From positions 117,822 through 181,821 of the forward strand of contig JAFVXC010000024.1 of NCBI GenBank assembly GCA_017501345.1: a stretch of 64,000 nucleotides of DNA, read 5' to 3'. Shown one piece after another: positions 9,021 to 19,000 of this stretch (position 1 is the stretch's first letter; each line of letters opens with the position of its first letter). Below the pieces are notes generated by a model. It searched no databases and was not told the DNA's origin. It worked only from the letters and a program-made list of their open reading frames with translations. The DNA comes from Clostridia bacterium (GTDB lineage Bacteria; Bacillota_A; Clostridia; Oscillospirales; CAG-272). The translations under genes were made by a program, and so were the position numbers.

Positions 9021-10196
9021 ATGCTCGATTACTCATCCATATTATCAAATCAAGTGTCGGAACTGAAGCCGTCCGGAATCCGAAAGTTCTTCGACCTGCT
9101 TTCCGATCTGAACGATCCCGATATGATCGCCCTGACGGTCGGTCAGCCCGATTTCGTCACTCCGTGGAGCATTCGCGAGGCGGGTATTGAATCCCTCGAA
9201 AAGGGCAAGACCTACTATACGGCAAACGCCGGCGATCTGGCACTCCGACGAGAGATCTCGAATTATCTCTCCCGTCGCTTCAGCATCTCCTACGATCCCG
9301 TATCCGAGATCGTCGTCACAGTCGGAGGAAGCGAGGCGATCGATATGGCGATCCGCGCCTGCATCAATCCCGGCGACGAGATCATTATCCCCGAGCCCTG
9401 CTTCGTTTGCTACGAGCCCCTCGCGAAAATGGCAGGTGCGGTTCCCGTGATCATCGACACGAAGATCGAAAACAATTTTAAGCTCACTGCCGATGAGCTC
9501 AAGGCGGCTATCACACCGCGCACGAAAATGCTCGTTCTCGCCTTTCCGAATAACCCAACGGGCGCGATTATGACGCGCGAAGATCTTACTGCGATCGCAG
9601 AGGTGCTCGACGGAACGAATATTCTCATTCTTTCAGACGAGATCTACGCCGAAATGACATACGGACGTACGCATACGTCAATCGCATCTCTCCCTGGGAT
9701 GCGGGAGCGTACGATCCTTGTCAGCGGCTTCTCGAAGGCTTATGCAATGACGGGTTGGCGACTCGGATACGCCTCTGCTCCCGCGCCGATTCTCCGACAG
9801 ATCCTGAAGCTCCATCAATATGCGATTATGTGTGCCCCCACAACAGCACAGCTTGCCGCCATTACCGCACTCCGCGACTGCGACGAGGACGTAAAGCAAA
9901 TGATGGACGAATATAATCGCCGCAGACGTTTCATCTATAACGGTCTCCACGATATCGGGATCGACTGCTTCGAGCCCGAGGGAGCATTTTACATCTGGCC
10001 CGACATTCGGAAATTCGGACTTTCGAGTGATGATTTTTGCGAGCGGTTGCTGTATGACTACAAGTGCGCGATCGTTCCCGGAACTGCCTTCGGCAAATCG
10101 GGCGAGGGCTTTGCGCGTATCTCTTACGCGTATTCGGTGAAGCACATCACTGCGGCTCTCGAGCGCATCGAGGCATTCGCCAAAACGCTTCGATAA
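9021..10196 (+). CDS. PLP-dependent class I/II aminotransferase
   Basis: A 391-aa fold-type I aminotransferase, closest in feel to PatA/AspC-type aromatic or aspartate aminotransferases. Visible family landmarks are VGQPDF near the N-terminus, FPNNPTGA, SDEIYAEM, the PLP-lysine motif SGFSKAYAMTGWRLGY (Lys near residue 239) and a C-terminal ARISYA arginine motif for the substrate carboxylate. It is translated right after the Lrp regulator (ATG 2 nt past its stop), with the ribosome site inside the regulator gene. The exact amino-acid substrate cannot be read from sequence. Confidence 0.92.
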   Translation: MLDYSSILSNQVSELKPSGIRKFFDLLSDLNDPDMIALTVGQPDFVTPWSIREAGIESLEKGKTYYTANAGDLALRREISNYLSRRFSISYDPVSEIVVTVGGSEAIDMAIRACINPGDEIIIPEPCFVCYEPLAKMAGAVPVIIDTKIENNFKLTADELKAAITPRTKMLVLAFPNNPTGAIMTREDLTAIAEVLDGTNILILSDEIYAEMTYGRTHTSIASLPGMRERTILVSGFSKAYAMTGWRLGYASAPAPILRQILKLHQYAIMCAPTTAQLAAITALRDCDEDVKQMMDEYNRRRRFIYNGLHDIGIDCFEPEGAFYIWPDIRKFGLSSDDFCERLLYDYKCAIVPGTAFGKSGEGFARISYAYSVKHITAALERIEAFAKTLR

Positions 10197-10202
10197 CGAC
10201 AA

Positions 10203-10240
10203 AAAATGTGGCTCTCGCAAAGAGACGCCACATTTTTCTT
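10203..10240. terminator. Bidirectional terminator between aminotransferase and radC
   Basis: The inverted repeat AAATGTGGC...GCCACATTT with an internal TCTC/GAGA pairing is followed by TTTTCTTTTATTTT on the plus strand and preceded by an A-run that serves the minus strand. Confidence 0.85.
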
Positions 10241-11026
10241 TTATTTTGTATTCTCCGGTTTGAAAAAATCGTGAATAAAGGTTTCACCGAATCCGTCAGA
10301 CACCGCACGGCCGACGTCATAAAGCCCCGAGTAATGCATAATCGGATATGCTTGGTTACCCGAAATAATGACGTGCTCGATCAGCGGGATCGATATCTGC
10401 TTCAAAAATTCGCAGATCTTACGCGTGACCATATCATCCTCGGCGGACGGCAGAAGAAGTCCGTCGGGATGGTTGTGCGCAAGAATCACGCCTGCCGCGT
10501 GCTTCTTTATAACCGCTTCGGTGATGCGGTAAAGATCGATCGGTGATGCGTTGACAACTCCCGCACCAAGTGCCACCACATCGAGCAGCTTCATCTTGTT
10601 GTCGAAAAGCAGGGCGACCGCCTGCTCATCCTTAACGCCAACATAATAATTGCAAAGGTACTTACACACCTTGCTCAGCTTATCATAGCGATATACGGGC
10701 TCTGAAGAATTCGTCACGTAGCGCACCGTACCTTCAAACACAGCCTTCAGCATAAGTGCACTGCTTTCTCCCATTCCGTCACACGCGGCAATGCGATCAA
10801 CGTCTGCCTCGAGAACGGCGTTCAGCGAGCCAAACTCCTCGATCAGTGCGTGTGCGATCGGATTGGTATCCCGTCGCGGAATTGCATAGAATAAGAGAAA
10901 TTCCAAAAGCTCGTGATCGTACAAATGCGAAAAACCGTTTTTGAGTATCGCTTTCTTGACACGCTCACGGTGTCCGCTGTGGCTATGTGCCGATTCATTT
11001 TTTGTTTTCTTGCTTGCTTCATCCAT
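10241..11026 (-). CDS. radC: RadC-like JAB/MPN-domain protein
   Basis: A 261-aa RadC family protein. It has an N-terminal helix-hairpin-helix region (roughly 30-90) and a C-terminal JAB metallo-hydrolase-like domain with the metal motif HNHPDG around residues 184-189, followed by S-x-x-D (LPSAEDD). The old link to DNA repair is weak, and the biochemical role of the family remains unclear. It is convergent with the aminotransferase gene and divergent from enolase, so it is probably monocistronic. The length is a little above the usual 225-230 aa because of a polar N-terminal extension. Confidence 0.93.
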   Translation of the reverse strand: MDEASKKTKNESAHSHSGHRERVKKAILKNGFSHLYDHELLEFLLFYAIPRRDTNPIAHALIEEFGSLNAVLEADVDRIAACDGMGESSALMLKAVFEGTVRYVTNSSEPVYRYDKLSKVCKYLCNYYVGVKDEQAVALLFDNKMKLLDVVALGAGVVNASPIDLYRITEAVIKKHAAGVILAHNHPDGLLLPSAEDDMVTRKICEFLKQISIPLIEHVIISGNQAYPIMHYSGLYDVGRAVSDGFGETFIHDFFKPENTK

Positions 11027-11131
11027 AATCTGTCACCCTTATTATTTCTTTTATTTCCCCATATGAATATCTGCCGTTACTCGCGCTCATAATGAATTTA
11101 CAATACACTCGGTGAATAGGGGGAAGCCATT

Positions 11132-12457
11132 ATGACCGTTACGGCAAAGCCAAAAATTGAAAAATGCTCTGCGCGAGAGATCCTTGATTCTCGCGGAAAT
11201 CCGACCGTTGAAGCAGTCGTATATCTGGAGGACGGGAGTATCGGGATCGCCGCGGCGCCATCGGGTGCGTCCACGGGACAATACGAGGCGCACGAAAAAC
11301 GAGACGGAAACCGTCAGAGATACCGCGGCAAGGGAGTCCTCGAAACGGTCTCGGTCGTACAGAGTGAGCTCTCTCCCGCCCTGAAAGGGCTTTGCGCGTC
11401 CGATCAATTTTTGATCGACCGCACGCTCCGTAATCTCGACGGAAGCGAAAACAAAAGCCACTACGGCGCAAACGTTCTGCTCGCACTGTCACTTGCAAAT
11501 GCACGCGCGGTTGCGAGCCACTATCATATGCCGCTCTACCGTTATCTCGGAGGCGCCGCTGCTTGCCGCCTTCCCATTCCGATGATGAACGTACTGAACG
11601 GAGGCGCACACGCGTCAAACAACGTAGAAATCCAGGAATTTATGCTCGTCCCAATCGGAGCCGAGAGCTTTTCGGATGCACTTCGGATCGGAAGTGAGAT
11701 CTACCTGTCGCTACGCGGGATCCTTCAATCGAGAGGCTACTCGACCGCGGTCGGAGACGAGGGCGGCTTTGCGCCAAATCTTTCAAGCGACGAAGAGGCA
11801 CTCGATCTTCTTTGCGAGGCGATCCACGAGGCGGGCTACGACGAATCGATCGTAAAGCTCGCGCTTGACGCTGCCGCTTCCGAATGGTGTGATGGCGGTG
11901 AGACCTACCGTATGCCGAAGCGCGGGAAAATATGCGATCGGCAGGATCTGATCGACTACTGGAAGCGGCTGTGCGGATGCTACCCGATCCTATCGATCGA
12001 GGACGGGCTCGACGAAAACGATTTTACGGGATGGTCGATGCTGACGCACGAGCTCGGTGACCGCACGATGCTTGTCGGAGACGATCTTTTCGTTACGAAT
12101 ACCGCGCGCATCCGCACGGGAATTGAAAAGCGAGCAGGCAATGCCGTGCTTGTAAAGCCGAATCAGATCGGAACGCTATCCGAAACACTTGATCTGATCG
12201 GGACCGCCGCCGAGCACGCTTACGCGTTCATCCTTTCGCACCGCTCGGGCGAGACCGAGGACACTTCGATCGCCGACATCGCCGTTGCGTGTAACGCGCG
12301 ATTCATTAAAGCAGGTGCTCCCTGTCGAGGGGAGCGGGTATGCAAGTACAACCGCCTTCTCCGCATCGAGGGTGCGCTCGGAGGCGCCGCGCAGTACGGA
12401 AGTCGTGCGGTTCCCTTTTCCGAAGGAGCCGTCCTGAACACGGCGAAGGATATCTGA
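11132..12457 (+). CDS. eno: Enolase (phosphopyruvate hydratase)
   Basis: A 441-aa enolase that interconverts 2-phosphoglycerate and phosphoenolpyruvate in glycolysis. Key segments are intact: SGASTGQYEAHEKRDG (substrate loop), GGAHASNN, IQEFM, GDEGGFAPN, SIEDG, GDDLFVTN, LVKPNQIGT (catalytic Lys) and SHRSGETEDT. The sequence is somewhat divergent, for example ALDAAASEWC where most enolases read ALDVAASEFY, so a second paralogue may exist elsewhere. It starts at ATG 11132 behind GGGGGAAG. It stands alone, without other glycolysis genes, and ends at a strong hairpin shared with recR. Confidence 0.95.
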   Translation: MTVTAKPKIEKCSAREILDSRGNPTVEAVVYLEDGSIGIAAAPSGASTGQYEAHEKRDGNRQRYRGKGVLETVSVVQSELSPALKGLCASDQFLIDRTLRNLDGSENKSHYGANVLLALSLANARAVASHYHMPLYRYLGGAAACRLPIPMMNVLNGGAHASNNVEIQEFMLVPIGAESFSDALRIGSEIYLSLRGILQSRGYSTAVGDEGGFAPNLSSDEEALDLLCEAIHEAGYDESIVKLALDAAASEWCDGGETYRMPKRGKICDRQDLIDYWKRLCGCYPILSIEDGLDENDFTGWSMLTHELGDRTMLVGDDLFVTNTARIRTGIEKRAGNAVLVKPNQIGTLSETLDLIGTAAEHAYAFILSHRSGETEDTSIADIAVACNARFIKAGAPCRGERVCKYNRLLRIEGALGGAAQYGSRAVPFSEGAVLNTAKDI

Positions 12458-12462
12458 AAGCA

Positions 12463-12492
12463 GGGGCTGTCTCACCCAAGTGAGACAGCCCC
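12463..12492. terminator. Terminator hairpin between eno and recR
   Basis: A perfect 12-bp stem, GGGGCTGTCTCA/TGAGACAGCCCC with a 6-nt loop, sits between convergent genes. GATTTTCT follows on the plus strand and TGCTTTC on the minus strand. Confidence 0.85.
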
Positions 12493-12513
12493 GATTTTCT
12501 CAACTCGATCAGA

Positions 12514-13149
12514 TCATATACCGGTCCTTCCCTGAAGTGCCCGATAAAGAGTTACCTCGTCTGCATACTCAAGCTCCGAGCCAACGGGGATTCCGTACGC
12601 AAGGCGCGTTACGCGCACCGAAAAGGGAGCAAGCAGCTTCGCGATGTACATCGACGTGGCATCGCCCTCGACCGTTGCACCGAGCGCAAGGATCACTTCC
12701 TTGACGGCTCCCCCCTCACTTGCGCTTTCCTCGCGTGCTTCATTGGCGCCGCCCACACGCTCGATCAGAGAGCGCAGGTTGATCGATTCGGGATTCATTC
12801 CCTTCATCGGAGAGATCAGACCGCCAAGCACGTGGTACGTGCCACGATAATCACGCACCTTCTCCATTGCAAGAAGGGTTCGTGCGTCCTCGACTACACA
12901 GATCACGCTCGTGTCGCGCTCAGGATCGGTACAGATCGAGCACAGCTCCCGATCGGTCAGGTTACCGCAGATCGGACACGGATGGATCCTTGCCTTTGCT
13001 TCAAGGATGGTCGTTGCAAACGCGGCAACGTCCTCCTCGGACATATCAAGGATCGAAAATGCCATACGCGTCGCCGAGCGACGGCCAACCCCGGGAAGCC
13101 TGCGAAACTGCTCGGTCAGGAGCGCAAGCGATTCCATATAATCTGCCAT
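12514..13149 (-). CDS. recR: Recombination mediator RecR
   Basis: A 211-aa RecR that loads RecA at gapped DNA together with RecF/RecO. It has an N-terminal helix-hairpin-helix (LPGVGRRSATRMAF), a C4 zinc finger (CPICGNLTDRELCSIC, about 57-72) and a Toprim domain beginning VICVVEDARTLLAME, then a C-terminal Walker B-like region. The family usually has about 200 aa. A small insertion rich in Glu/Ser (AREESASEGGA) sits inside the Toprim domain. It lies 1 nt downstream of ebfC in the conserved dnaX-ebfC-recR operon. Confidence 0.97.
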   Translation of the reverse strand: MADYMESLALLTEQFRRLPGVGRRSATRMAFSILDMSEEDVAAFATTILEAKARIHPCPICGNLTDRELCSICTDPERDTSVICVVEDARTLLAMEKVRDYRGTYHVLGGLISPMKGMNPESINLRSLIERVGGANEAREESASEGGAVKEVILALGATVEGDATSMYIAKLLAPFSVRVTRLAYGIPVGSELEYADEVTLYRALQGRTGI

Positions 13150-13150
13150 A

Positions 13151-13495
13151 TTACATCAGACCGGGAATCTGAGGCATTCCCGCAGAGACCTTTGCCATTT
13201 CGGCCGTATTGATATTCTCAACGTGCTTGATCGCCTCGTTTACGCCCGCGACAAGAATGTCGGAAAGTGTTTCAATATCATCGGGATCGACGATCTCGGG
13301 CTTAATGTCGATCGAAAGGATCTCCTTTTTGCCGTTGATCTTCAAGGTAACCATACCGCCGCCTGCGGAGATATCGTATTCTGCCGCATCAAGCTCTGCC
13401 TGGCGGGTCTCCATCTCCTCCTGAACCTTCTGGATCTGCTTCATCAGCGCCGCGGGATTTCCGCCAACACCCTTCGTTGAATAATTTGCCTTCAT
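13151..13495 (-). CDS. ebfC: YbaB/EbfC nucleoid-associated DNA-binding protein
   Basis: A 114-aa member of the YbaB/EbfC family, small dimeric nucleoid-associated proteins. The start MKANYSTKGVGGNPAALMKQ, a coiled helix rich in Q/E and a central VTLKINGKKE strand are typical. It sits between dnaX and recR, the arrangement found across bacteria, with only 1 nt before recR, so translation is probably coupled. The start follows a GGAAAGGAAAAACAGCT-type ribosome site. Confidence 0.95.
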   Translation of the reverse strand: MKANYSTKGVGGNPAALMKQIQKVQEEMETRQAELDAAEYDISAGGGMVTLKINGKKEILSIDIKPEIVDPDDIETLSDILVAGVNEAIKHVENINTAEMAKVSAGMPQIPGLM

Positions 13496-13556
13496 AGCTG
13501 TTTTTCCTTTCCCGTCGCGTGTTCTCTGTGCGACTGTCTAAAATTGATTAACCGTA

Positions 13557-15224
13557 TTACATGCCGTTTTCGACCGACTCAATGATCTCGTCAAAGAAAT
13601 CGTTCCCACCACTGCTTTTCGGCTGTGCGACCTCAAGAATAAGTTCTCTGTCCTTGACATCGCGCTTCAAGAGATAGGACAATTCTCCGCGGAGCTTATC
13701 GCGGCTTCCGAGCTGCTCGAAATTCGAAAGCGTAAAGGGATTCGGGAAGCGCAAAATGACAGATCCGTTTTCAAGTCCGTAGGCCTTTACGTCACCGAGC
13801 ATCGCGCGATACATCGGATGCTCGCCCATCATTCGTTCCACGATCTCAGCCCATCCCCTAAGAGGACGCAAAACGCGCGTCTTTGCGGGATCGGGAGCAG
13901 ACGTCACGGTGTCGGGCGCGCTCGTTGCAGGGGCATGCTTCACCTTTGGTGCTTCTTCACCGTCGAGAACAGATTCTACCGAAACAGGCGTAGCACTCTC
14001 CGCCTTTGCCGTCGGCCCGTCTTGTGTGTCGCGCGGCGCATCCACTTGTGATACGGGAGCAACTCCCGTTCGGCGGAGCATCTCAATCGTTCGTTCAAGC
14101 TCCGAAATACGCGAGAGAAGCGATTCGGAGGAAACCGAGAGCGACGGCTCTGACATACGAAGAAGCGTAAATTCTGCCGTGATGCGGCGTATATCGGCAC
14201 TCTTTTGCATCGCCGCAAGACCGTCTTCAAGAAGCTTGCTGTGGTACAGTAGCGTCTCCTTCGTAAAGAGCGCCGCTACTGCACGAAGCTCCTCGGTCTC
14301 ACTTTCGGTGAGATCAAGGTACTCGGAGGCTTTCGCCGAAGTGCGGATCACTAGAATATCCCTATAAAGCGAGATCAGATCCTGCCAAAACACCCGGATA
14401 TCGCGAGACGATCTTACTACCTGATCGATCTCTCTGAGAATGGTCTCACAGTCCTGCTCTGCAATCGCCCGCACCACGCGCAGCATCGAGGAGCGTCCTG
14501 TCGAGCCAACGGTCTCATTGACGAGATCCACGGTAATACGCTCGTGACTGCCCGCGCAAAGCTCAAGGAGGCTGATGCTGTCACGCATTCCTCCCTGCGC
14601 CATTTTGGCGATCAAGAACGCCGCGTCCCTTTCAAGCTCGATTCCCTCCGCTTCTGCGATCTGCATAATGCGGCGCATTAGCTCGGGGATCGCGATCCTG
14701 CGGAAATCAAAGCGCTGGCATCGCGAGATAATGGTGGACGGGAGCTTATGAAGCTCGGTCGTTGCGAGAATAAAGATAACGTGTGCGGGAGGCTCCTCAA
14801 GCGTTTTCAGAAGCGCATTGAAGGCACTTCCTGAAAGCATATGGACCTCGTCGACGATATAAACGCGATACTTCAGGGCAGAGGGTGTATAAACGACCTC
14901 GTCGCGAATATCACGGATGTTATCTACGCTGTTGTTGGAAGCGGCATCCATTTCAAGGATATCGGTCACCGTGCTCGTTTCGATCAGCTTGCAGGAGTCA
15001 CAGACGCCGCACGGCGAGCCATTCACGGGGTGCTCGCAATTCACGACCTTTGCAAGGATCTTCGCGCAGGTTGTCTTACCCGTGCCGCGCGAGCCGCAAA
15101 ACAGATACGCGTGGCTGAAAAGCCCGTGCTCGGCTTCATATTTGAGAACGCGCGTGATATGATCTTGACCGAACACGTCGTCAAAGGTTTGTGGACGCCA
15201 CTTTCTGTACAAGGCCTGATGCAT
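13557..15224 (-). CDS. dnaX: DNA polymerase III subunits gamma/tau
   Basis: A 555-aa clamp-loader ATPase subunit. It starts MHQALYRKWRPQTFDDVFGQ. The Walker A is at about residues 43-51 (GSRGTGKTT), the zinc module is CEHPVNGSPCGVCDSC, the Walker B is VDEVHML and sensor 1 is ATTELHKLPST. Domain III follows, then a Ser/Ala/Pro linker (about 380-450) and a C-terminal tau-like domain that would contact the polymerase. I saw no obvious slippery frameshift signal. It lies downstream of the SRP RNA gene and heads dnaX-ebfC-recR. Confidence 0.97.
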   Translation of the reverse strand: MHQALYRKWRPQTFDDVFGQDHITRVLKYEAEHGLFSHAYLFCGSRGTGKTTCAKILAKVVNCEHPVNGSPCGVCDSCKLIETSTVTDILEMDAASNNSVDNIRDIRDEVVYTPSALKYRVYIVDEVHMLSGSAFNALLKTLEEPPAHVIFILATTELHKLPSTIISRCQRFDFRRIAIPELMRRIMQIAEAEGIELERDAAFLIAKMAQGGMRDSISLLELCAGSHERITVDLVNETVGSTGRSSMLRVVRAIAEQDCETILREIDQVVRSSRDIRVFWQDLISLYRDILVIRTSAKASEYLDLTESETEELRAVAALFTKETLLYHSKLLEDGLAAMQKSADIRRITAEFTLLRMSEPSLSVSSESLLSRISELERTIEMLRRTGVAPVSQVDAPRDTQDGPTAKAESATPVSVESVLDGEEAPKVKHAPATSAPDTVTSAPDPAKTRVLRPLRGWAEIVERMMGEHPMYRAMLGDVKAYGLENGSVILRFPNPFTLSNFEQLGSRDKLRGELSYLLKRDVKDRELILEVAQPKSSGGNDFFDEIIESVENGM

Positions 15225-15291
15225 CGGGGATCTCCTTTCGTGATTTCAAGATCCGCGTATACGAGGGGATCTATCCCTCGCATCGGATTTC

Positions 15292-15338
15292 TGAAAAAAA
15301 TACCCGCTCGCGAATCGGGAAAAGGATCCGCCGCGGGT
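15292..15338 (-). terminator. Terminator of the SRP RNA gene
   Basis: On the minus strand the stem ACCCGC...GCGGGT is followed by ATTTTTTTC, about 70 nt upstream of the dnaX start. Confidence 0.75.
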
Positions 15339-15339
15339 T

Positions 15340-15683
15340 TCTCGTTTTATCTTGTAACCATAGACCAAGACCATACACCCTTCCGTCGAATGTCACACCC
15401 ACGCGACATTCCGACATCCTGCTCGGAACAGGCAACCTCGCGGCACATCCGGCTCACTGCTTAATGCTGCTTGGTTCCCCACCTGACATGGTTCACAGCT
15501 CCGAATTGCGCAAGACCCATTCTTCAACACAAGAATATCGAACACAGACCGTAAGCAATCGATCCTCGGGAAGGGGATGCGCCCCCTGCTATAGCGGATC
15601 TCAGGTTCAGGGCACCGCTAATTCCCCGGCCGGTATGGCCCTGGTCTACGATCACAAGATAACAAGGACTGATCGTCCTTAAC
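15340..15683 (-). ncRNA. ffs: Signal recognition particle RNA, long Gram-positive type
   Basis: Minus-strand gene for the SRP RNA that binds Ffh and targets membrane proteins. The conserved apical SRP54-binding hairpin is visible on the minus strand as ACCATGTCAGGTGGGGAACC followed by AAGCAGCA. The two ends pair over a long imperfect helix (TTATCTTG/CAAGATAA, then GATCGTAGACCAGGGCCATACC with GGTGTATGGTCTTGGTCTATGGTT), as expected of the long form with an Alu-type domain. The location just upstream of dnaX matches the Bacillus scr-dnaX-yaaK-recR order. The 5' end is inferred from the promoter and the 3' end from the closing stem; each could shift by several nt. The apparent length, about 340 nt, is greater than the roughly 270 nt of Bacillus. 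Confidence 0.93.
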
Positions 15684-15689
15684 AAGAGT

Positions 15690-15718
15690 ATTATAACAGA
15701 TTTCCTCCTTCAATGCAA
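15690..15718 (-). promoter_or_regulatory. Promoter of SRP RNA
   Basis: On the minus strand TTGCAT-N17-TATAAT with an extended -10 TG places transcription start about 7 nt downstream, near 15683. Confidence 0.85.
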
Positions 15719-15797
15719 TAGGTTTTCAGAAAGTTCACGATTTTTTTATAATTAAAGCGGCAGAAAACAACGTCTCCGCTGTCTTCTGCCGCGCAGA

Positions 15798-16064
15798 TCA
15801 GACGTACGCCTTGCCGCTTCCGACGAATTTTCGATCAACTACGATATCGGGTTCTCCGATTCGTGGTATCACAAGGATCGCCTGCTTTTCCTCGGCAAGG
15901 CGAAAAATCTCCCGCCGTTCCTTGAAATAATAAAACGGCGAATGACTGATGTTGAATTCGGAGCCGTCGATCGTTACAAGGGTCTTTCCCGTGAAACGGC
16001 TGAAGCGAAGCGTGACCGTATGCTCCTCCTCGTCAAAAACGGGTCTCCATTCGTATGCTTTCAT
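15798..16064 (-). CDS. Hypothetical protein, 88 aa
   Basis: A small soluble protein I do not recognise. It is mostly alternating beta-strand sequence (HTVTLRFSRFTGKTLVTIDG and later AILVIPRIGEPDIVVDRKFV), suggesting a compact beta fold. It starts at ATG 16064 behind AAAGGAG and lies 30 nt downstream of polC, so it is probably the last gene of the pyrH-to-polC transcript. Nothing in the sequence points to catalysis. Confidence 0.75.
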   Translation of the reverse strand: MKAYEWRPVFDEEEHTVTLRFSRFTGKTLVTIDGSEFNISHSPFYYFKERREIFRLAEEKQAILVIPRIGEPDIVVDRKFVGSGKAYV

Positions 16065-16094
16065 ATGTACTCCTTTCGAGATACCCGTGTACCC

Positions 16095-19000
16095 TTACGA
16101 GAAAATCGTAAGCTGATCGGTTTCGTCAAGTCCTGTAAGAACGTTATTACGGCGCAGGATCTCTACGACCGCCTTTGTAAGCTTCGCGCGGCTCTGCATA
16201 TCCTCGATCGAGAAAAACGGCTCCTCGTTCCGTGCGTTCACGATATTCTGTGCCGCATTTTCTCCGAGCCCGGGCAGAGCCGAGAACGGCATACGGATCG
16301 CACCGTTTTCGGGCACGAATGCCTTTGCCTCGGACTTACGGATATCGATCGGCAGGAATTTGATCTTTCTCGCAAAGCACTCGTTTGCAAGCTGAAGTGA
16401 CGGAACCATATCCCGCTCCTTCGGTGATGCCTCCTTACCGCGCTTCTCGATGTCCTTGATGTAGTTGACGAGATAGCTCTTCCCCTTTGCAACGATCTCG
16501 GCATCAAAGCCGTGCGGTGCAACGGTAAACATCGCGCAGTAGAATGCGATCGGCATATGCACCTTATACCATCCAAGACGGATCGCAGACATAACGTACG
16601 CCGCCGCGTGCGCCTTCGGAAACATATACTTGATCTTTTTGCAGGAGCCGATGTACCACTCGGGCACGTTGTTCTTCCGCATCTCCTCCTCCCACTCGGG
16701 GGTGAGGCCCTTACCCTTTCGAACCGCCTCCATGATCTTGAAGGCAAGCGCATTTTCAAGGCCGTAGCGAATGAGGTCGTTCATAATATTGTCTCGACAT
16801 CCGATAACGTGCGAAATATCACAGATTCCCTCTTTGATGAGATCCTGTGCGTTGTTCGTCCACACGTCGGTGCCGTGGGAAAGCCCCGAGATCTGAAGGA
16901 GGTCTGCAAAGGAGCGCGGCTTTGCCTCCTCGACCATTTTCATAACGAACCGAGTACCGAACTCGGGAAGCCCGTAGGTTCCGAGCACGGCATCGATGTC
17001 CTCGGGCGCTACCCCGAGAGACTTCGTCGAAAGGAAGAGCTCGTATACCTCGGGATCGTTCATCGGGACATCCATTACGCTTGTATTCGTAAAGCGCTCG
17101 ATCCACTTATACTTGGTCGGCATATCGTGCCCAAGCTCGTCGAGCTTCAGAAGTGTATCGTGGAGATACTCGAAGGTAAAGTGTGTGGTGACGATATTCG
17201 AGGTCGGGTCATCAGCAGGATGCTGTACAGGACAGAAATCGTAGATCTCGTATTCCTTCGGCACAACGACGATGCCGCCGGGATGCTGGCCCGTCGAGCG
17301 CTTGACACCGACACAATGTGAAATGATGCGGTTCATTTCCATACGGTTGACCGAAATCCCCTTTTCCTCAAGGTATTTCGCAACGTAGCCATACGCGGTC
17401 TTATCGGCAAGACCGCCGATCGTTCCCGCACGGAAGACGTTCTCCGCGCCGAACAGCTCCTCTGTGTATTTATGTACGCGTCCCTGCACCTCTCCCGAGA
17501 AGTTCAGGTCGATATCAGGCGATTTATCACCGTAAAAGCCGAGGAAGGTCTCAAACGGGATATCGTGACCGTCGTTGTTCATCTTGGTACCGCATTTCGG
17601 ACAATTTGCGGTCTTCAGGTCAAATCCCGATCCGACCCCGTCGGGATTCGAAAAGTCATTGTACCGACAGTTCGGACACCAATAGTGCGGCGGCAAAGGG
17701 TTAACCTCCGAGATACCTGCCATAGACGCGACGAAGGACGAGCCGACAGATCCGCGCGAGCCGACAAGATACCCTTGGCTCTCGCTGTACCATACGAGCT
17801 TCTGCGCGATCATATAGAGGACGGCAAAGCCGTTTTTGATGATCGAGGTCAGCTCCTTATCGAGGCGCTTCGAGACGATCTCCGGTAGCGGGTCTCCGTA
17901 CATCGACTTTGCTCTCTCCCAGCAGATGCGCTGAAGATCCTCCTCCGCGCCGTCCATATTCGGCGTGAAGGTTCCCTTCGGGAAGGGTCGGATGTTCTCG
18001 TAGTCAATGCGGTCGGCAATGAGATTCGTGTTTTTCACGACGACCTCGTATGCCTTTTCTTCTCCGAGATAGTTGAACTCCTCGAGCATCTCCTCGGTCG
18101 TTCTGAAATACAGATGGACGTCCTTATCACCGTCAGCAAATTTCTGCCCTTTCAGCAGGATCTTACGGTAGAGCTCGTCCGAGTCGTCAAGAAAATGCGC
18201 GTCACAGGTCGCGCAAACGGGCTTGCCGAGCTTATCGCCAAGCGCTATGACCCTGCGGTTCAGATTGCGAAGTCCCTCCTCGTCTGCAATCTTCCCTAAA
18301 TCAATGAGAAATTGGTTGTTGCAGATCGGCTGGATCTCGAGGTAATCGTAGAATCTTGCGATCTCCTCGATCTCGGATTCGGGCTTGCCCTCAATGATCG
18401 CCTGCATAAGCTCGCCCGCCTCGCACGCAGAGCCGATGATCAGTCCTTCGCGGTATTTTTCAAGCCTTGTTTTTGGAATACGCGGCGTTCTCTTAAAATA
18501 ATTCAAATAACTCTCGGAAATGAGACGGTAAAGATTTTTCCGCCCGATCTCATTCTCGATGAGAATGATCATATGATAGGGCTTCAGCTTCAACGGGTCA
18601 GACTTCGTGCTCATTTCATTTTGAAGATCCGCAAAGGTACGTACGTCCTGCGCCTCGAGCTTTTCCATCATCTTGAAAAAGATCATTGCAAGCATCTCAG
18701 CATCGTCACACGCTCTGTGATGGTTAAAATCTCCAAGCCCGAAGTATTCTGCAAGCACGTCGAGCTTATGCTTCTTCAGCTCGGGATTCAGATACCGCGA
18801 GAGCGCAACGGTGTCGAGGTACGGATTTTCAAAAGGAATCCCAAGTTCATTTGCGTTATGGCGAATAAAGCCCGTATCAAAATCGGCGTTATGTGCGATC
18901 AGAAGACGGTCACCGCAAAACGCAAGAAATTCGGGAAGCACCTTGTCGATCGTGTCGGCGTCCTTCACCATTTCATCGGTAATTCCCGTCAAAGCTACGA

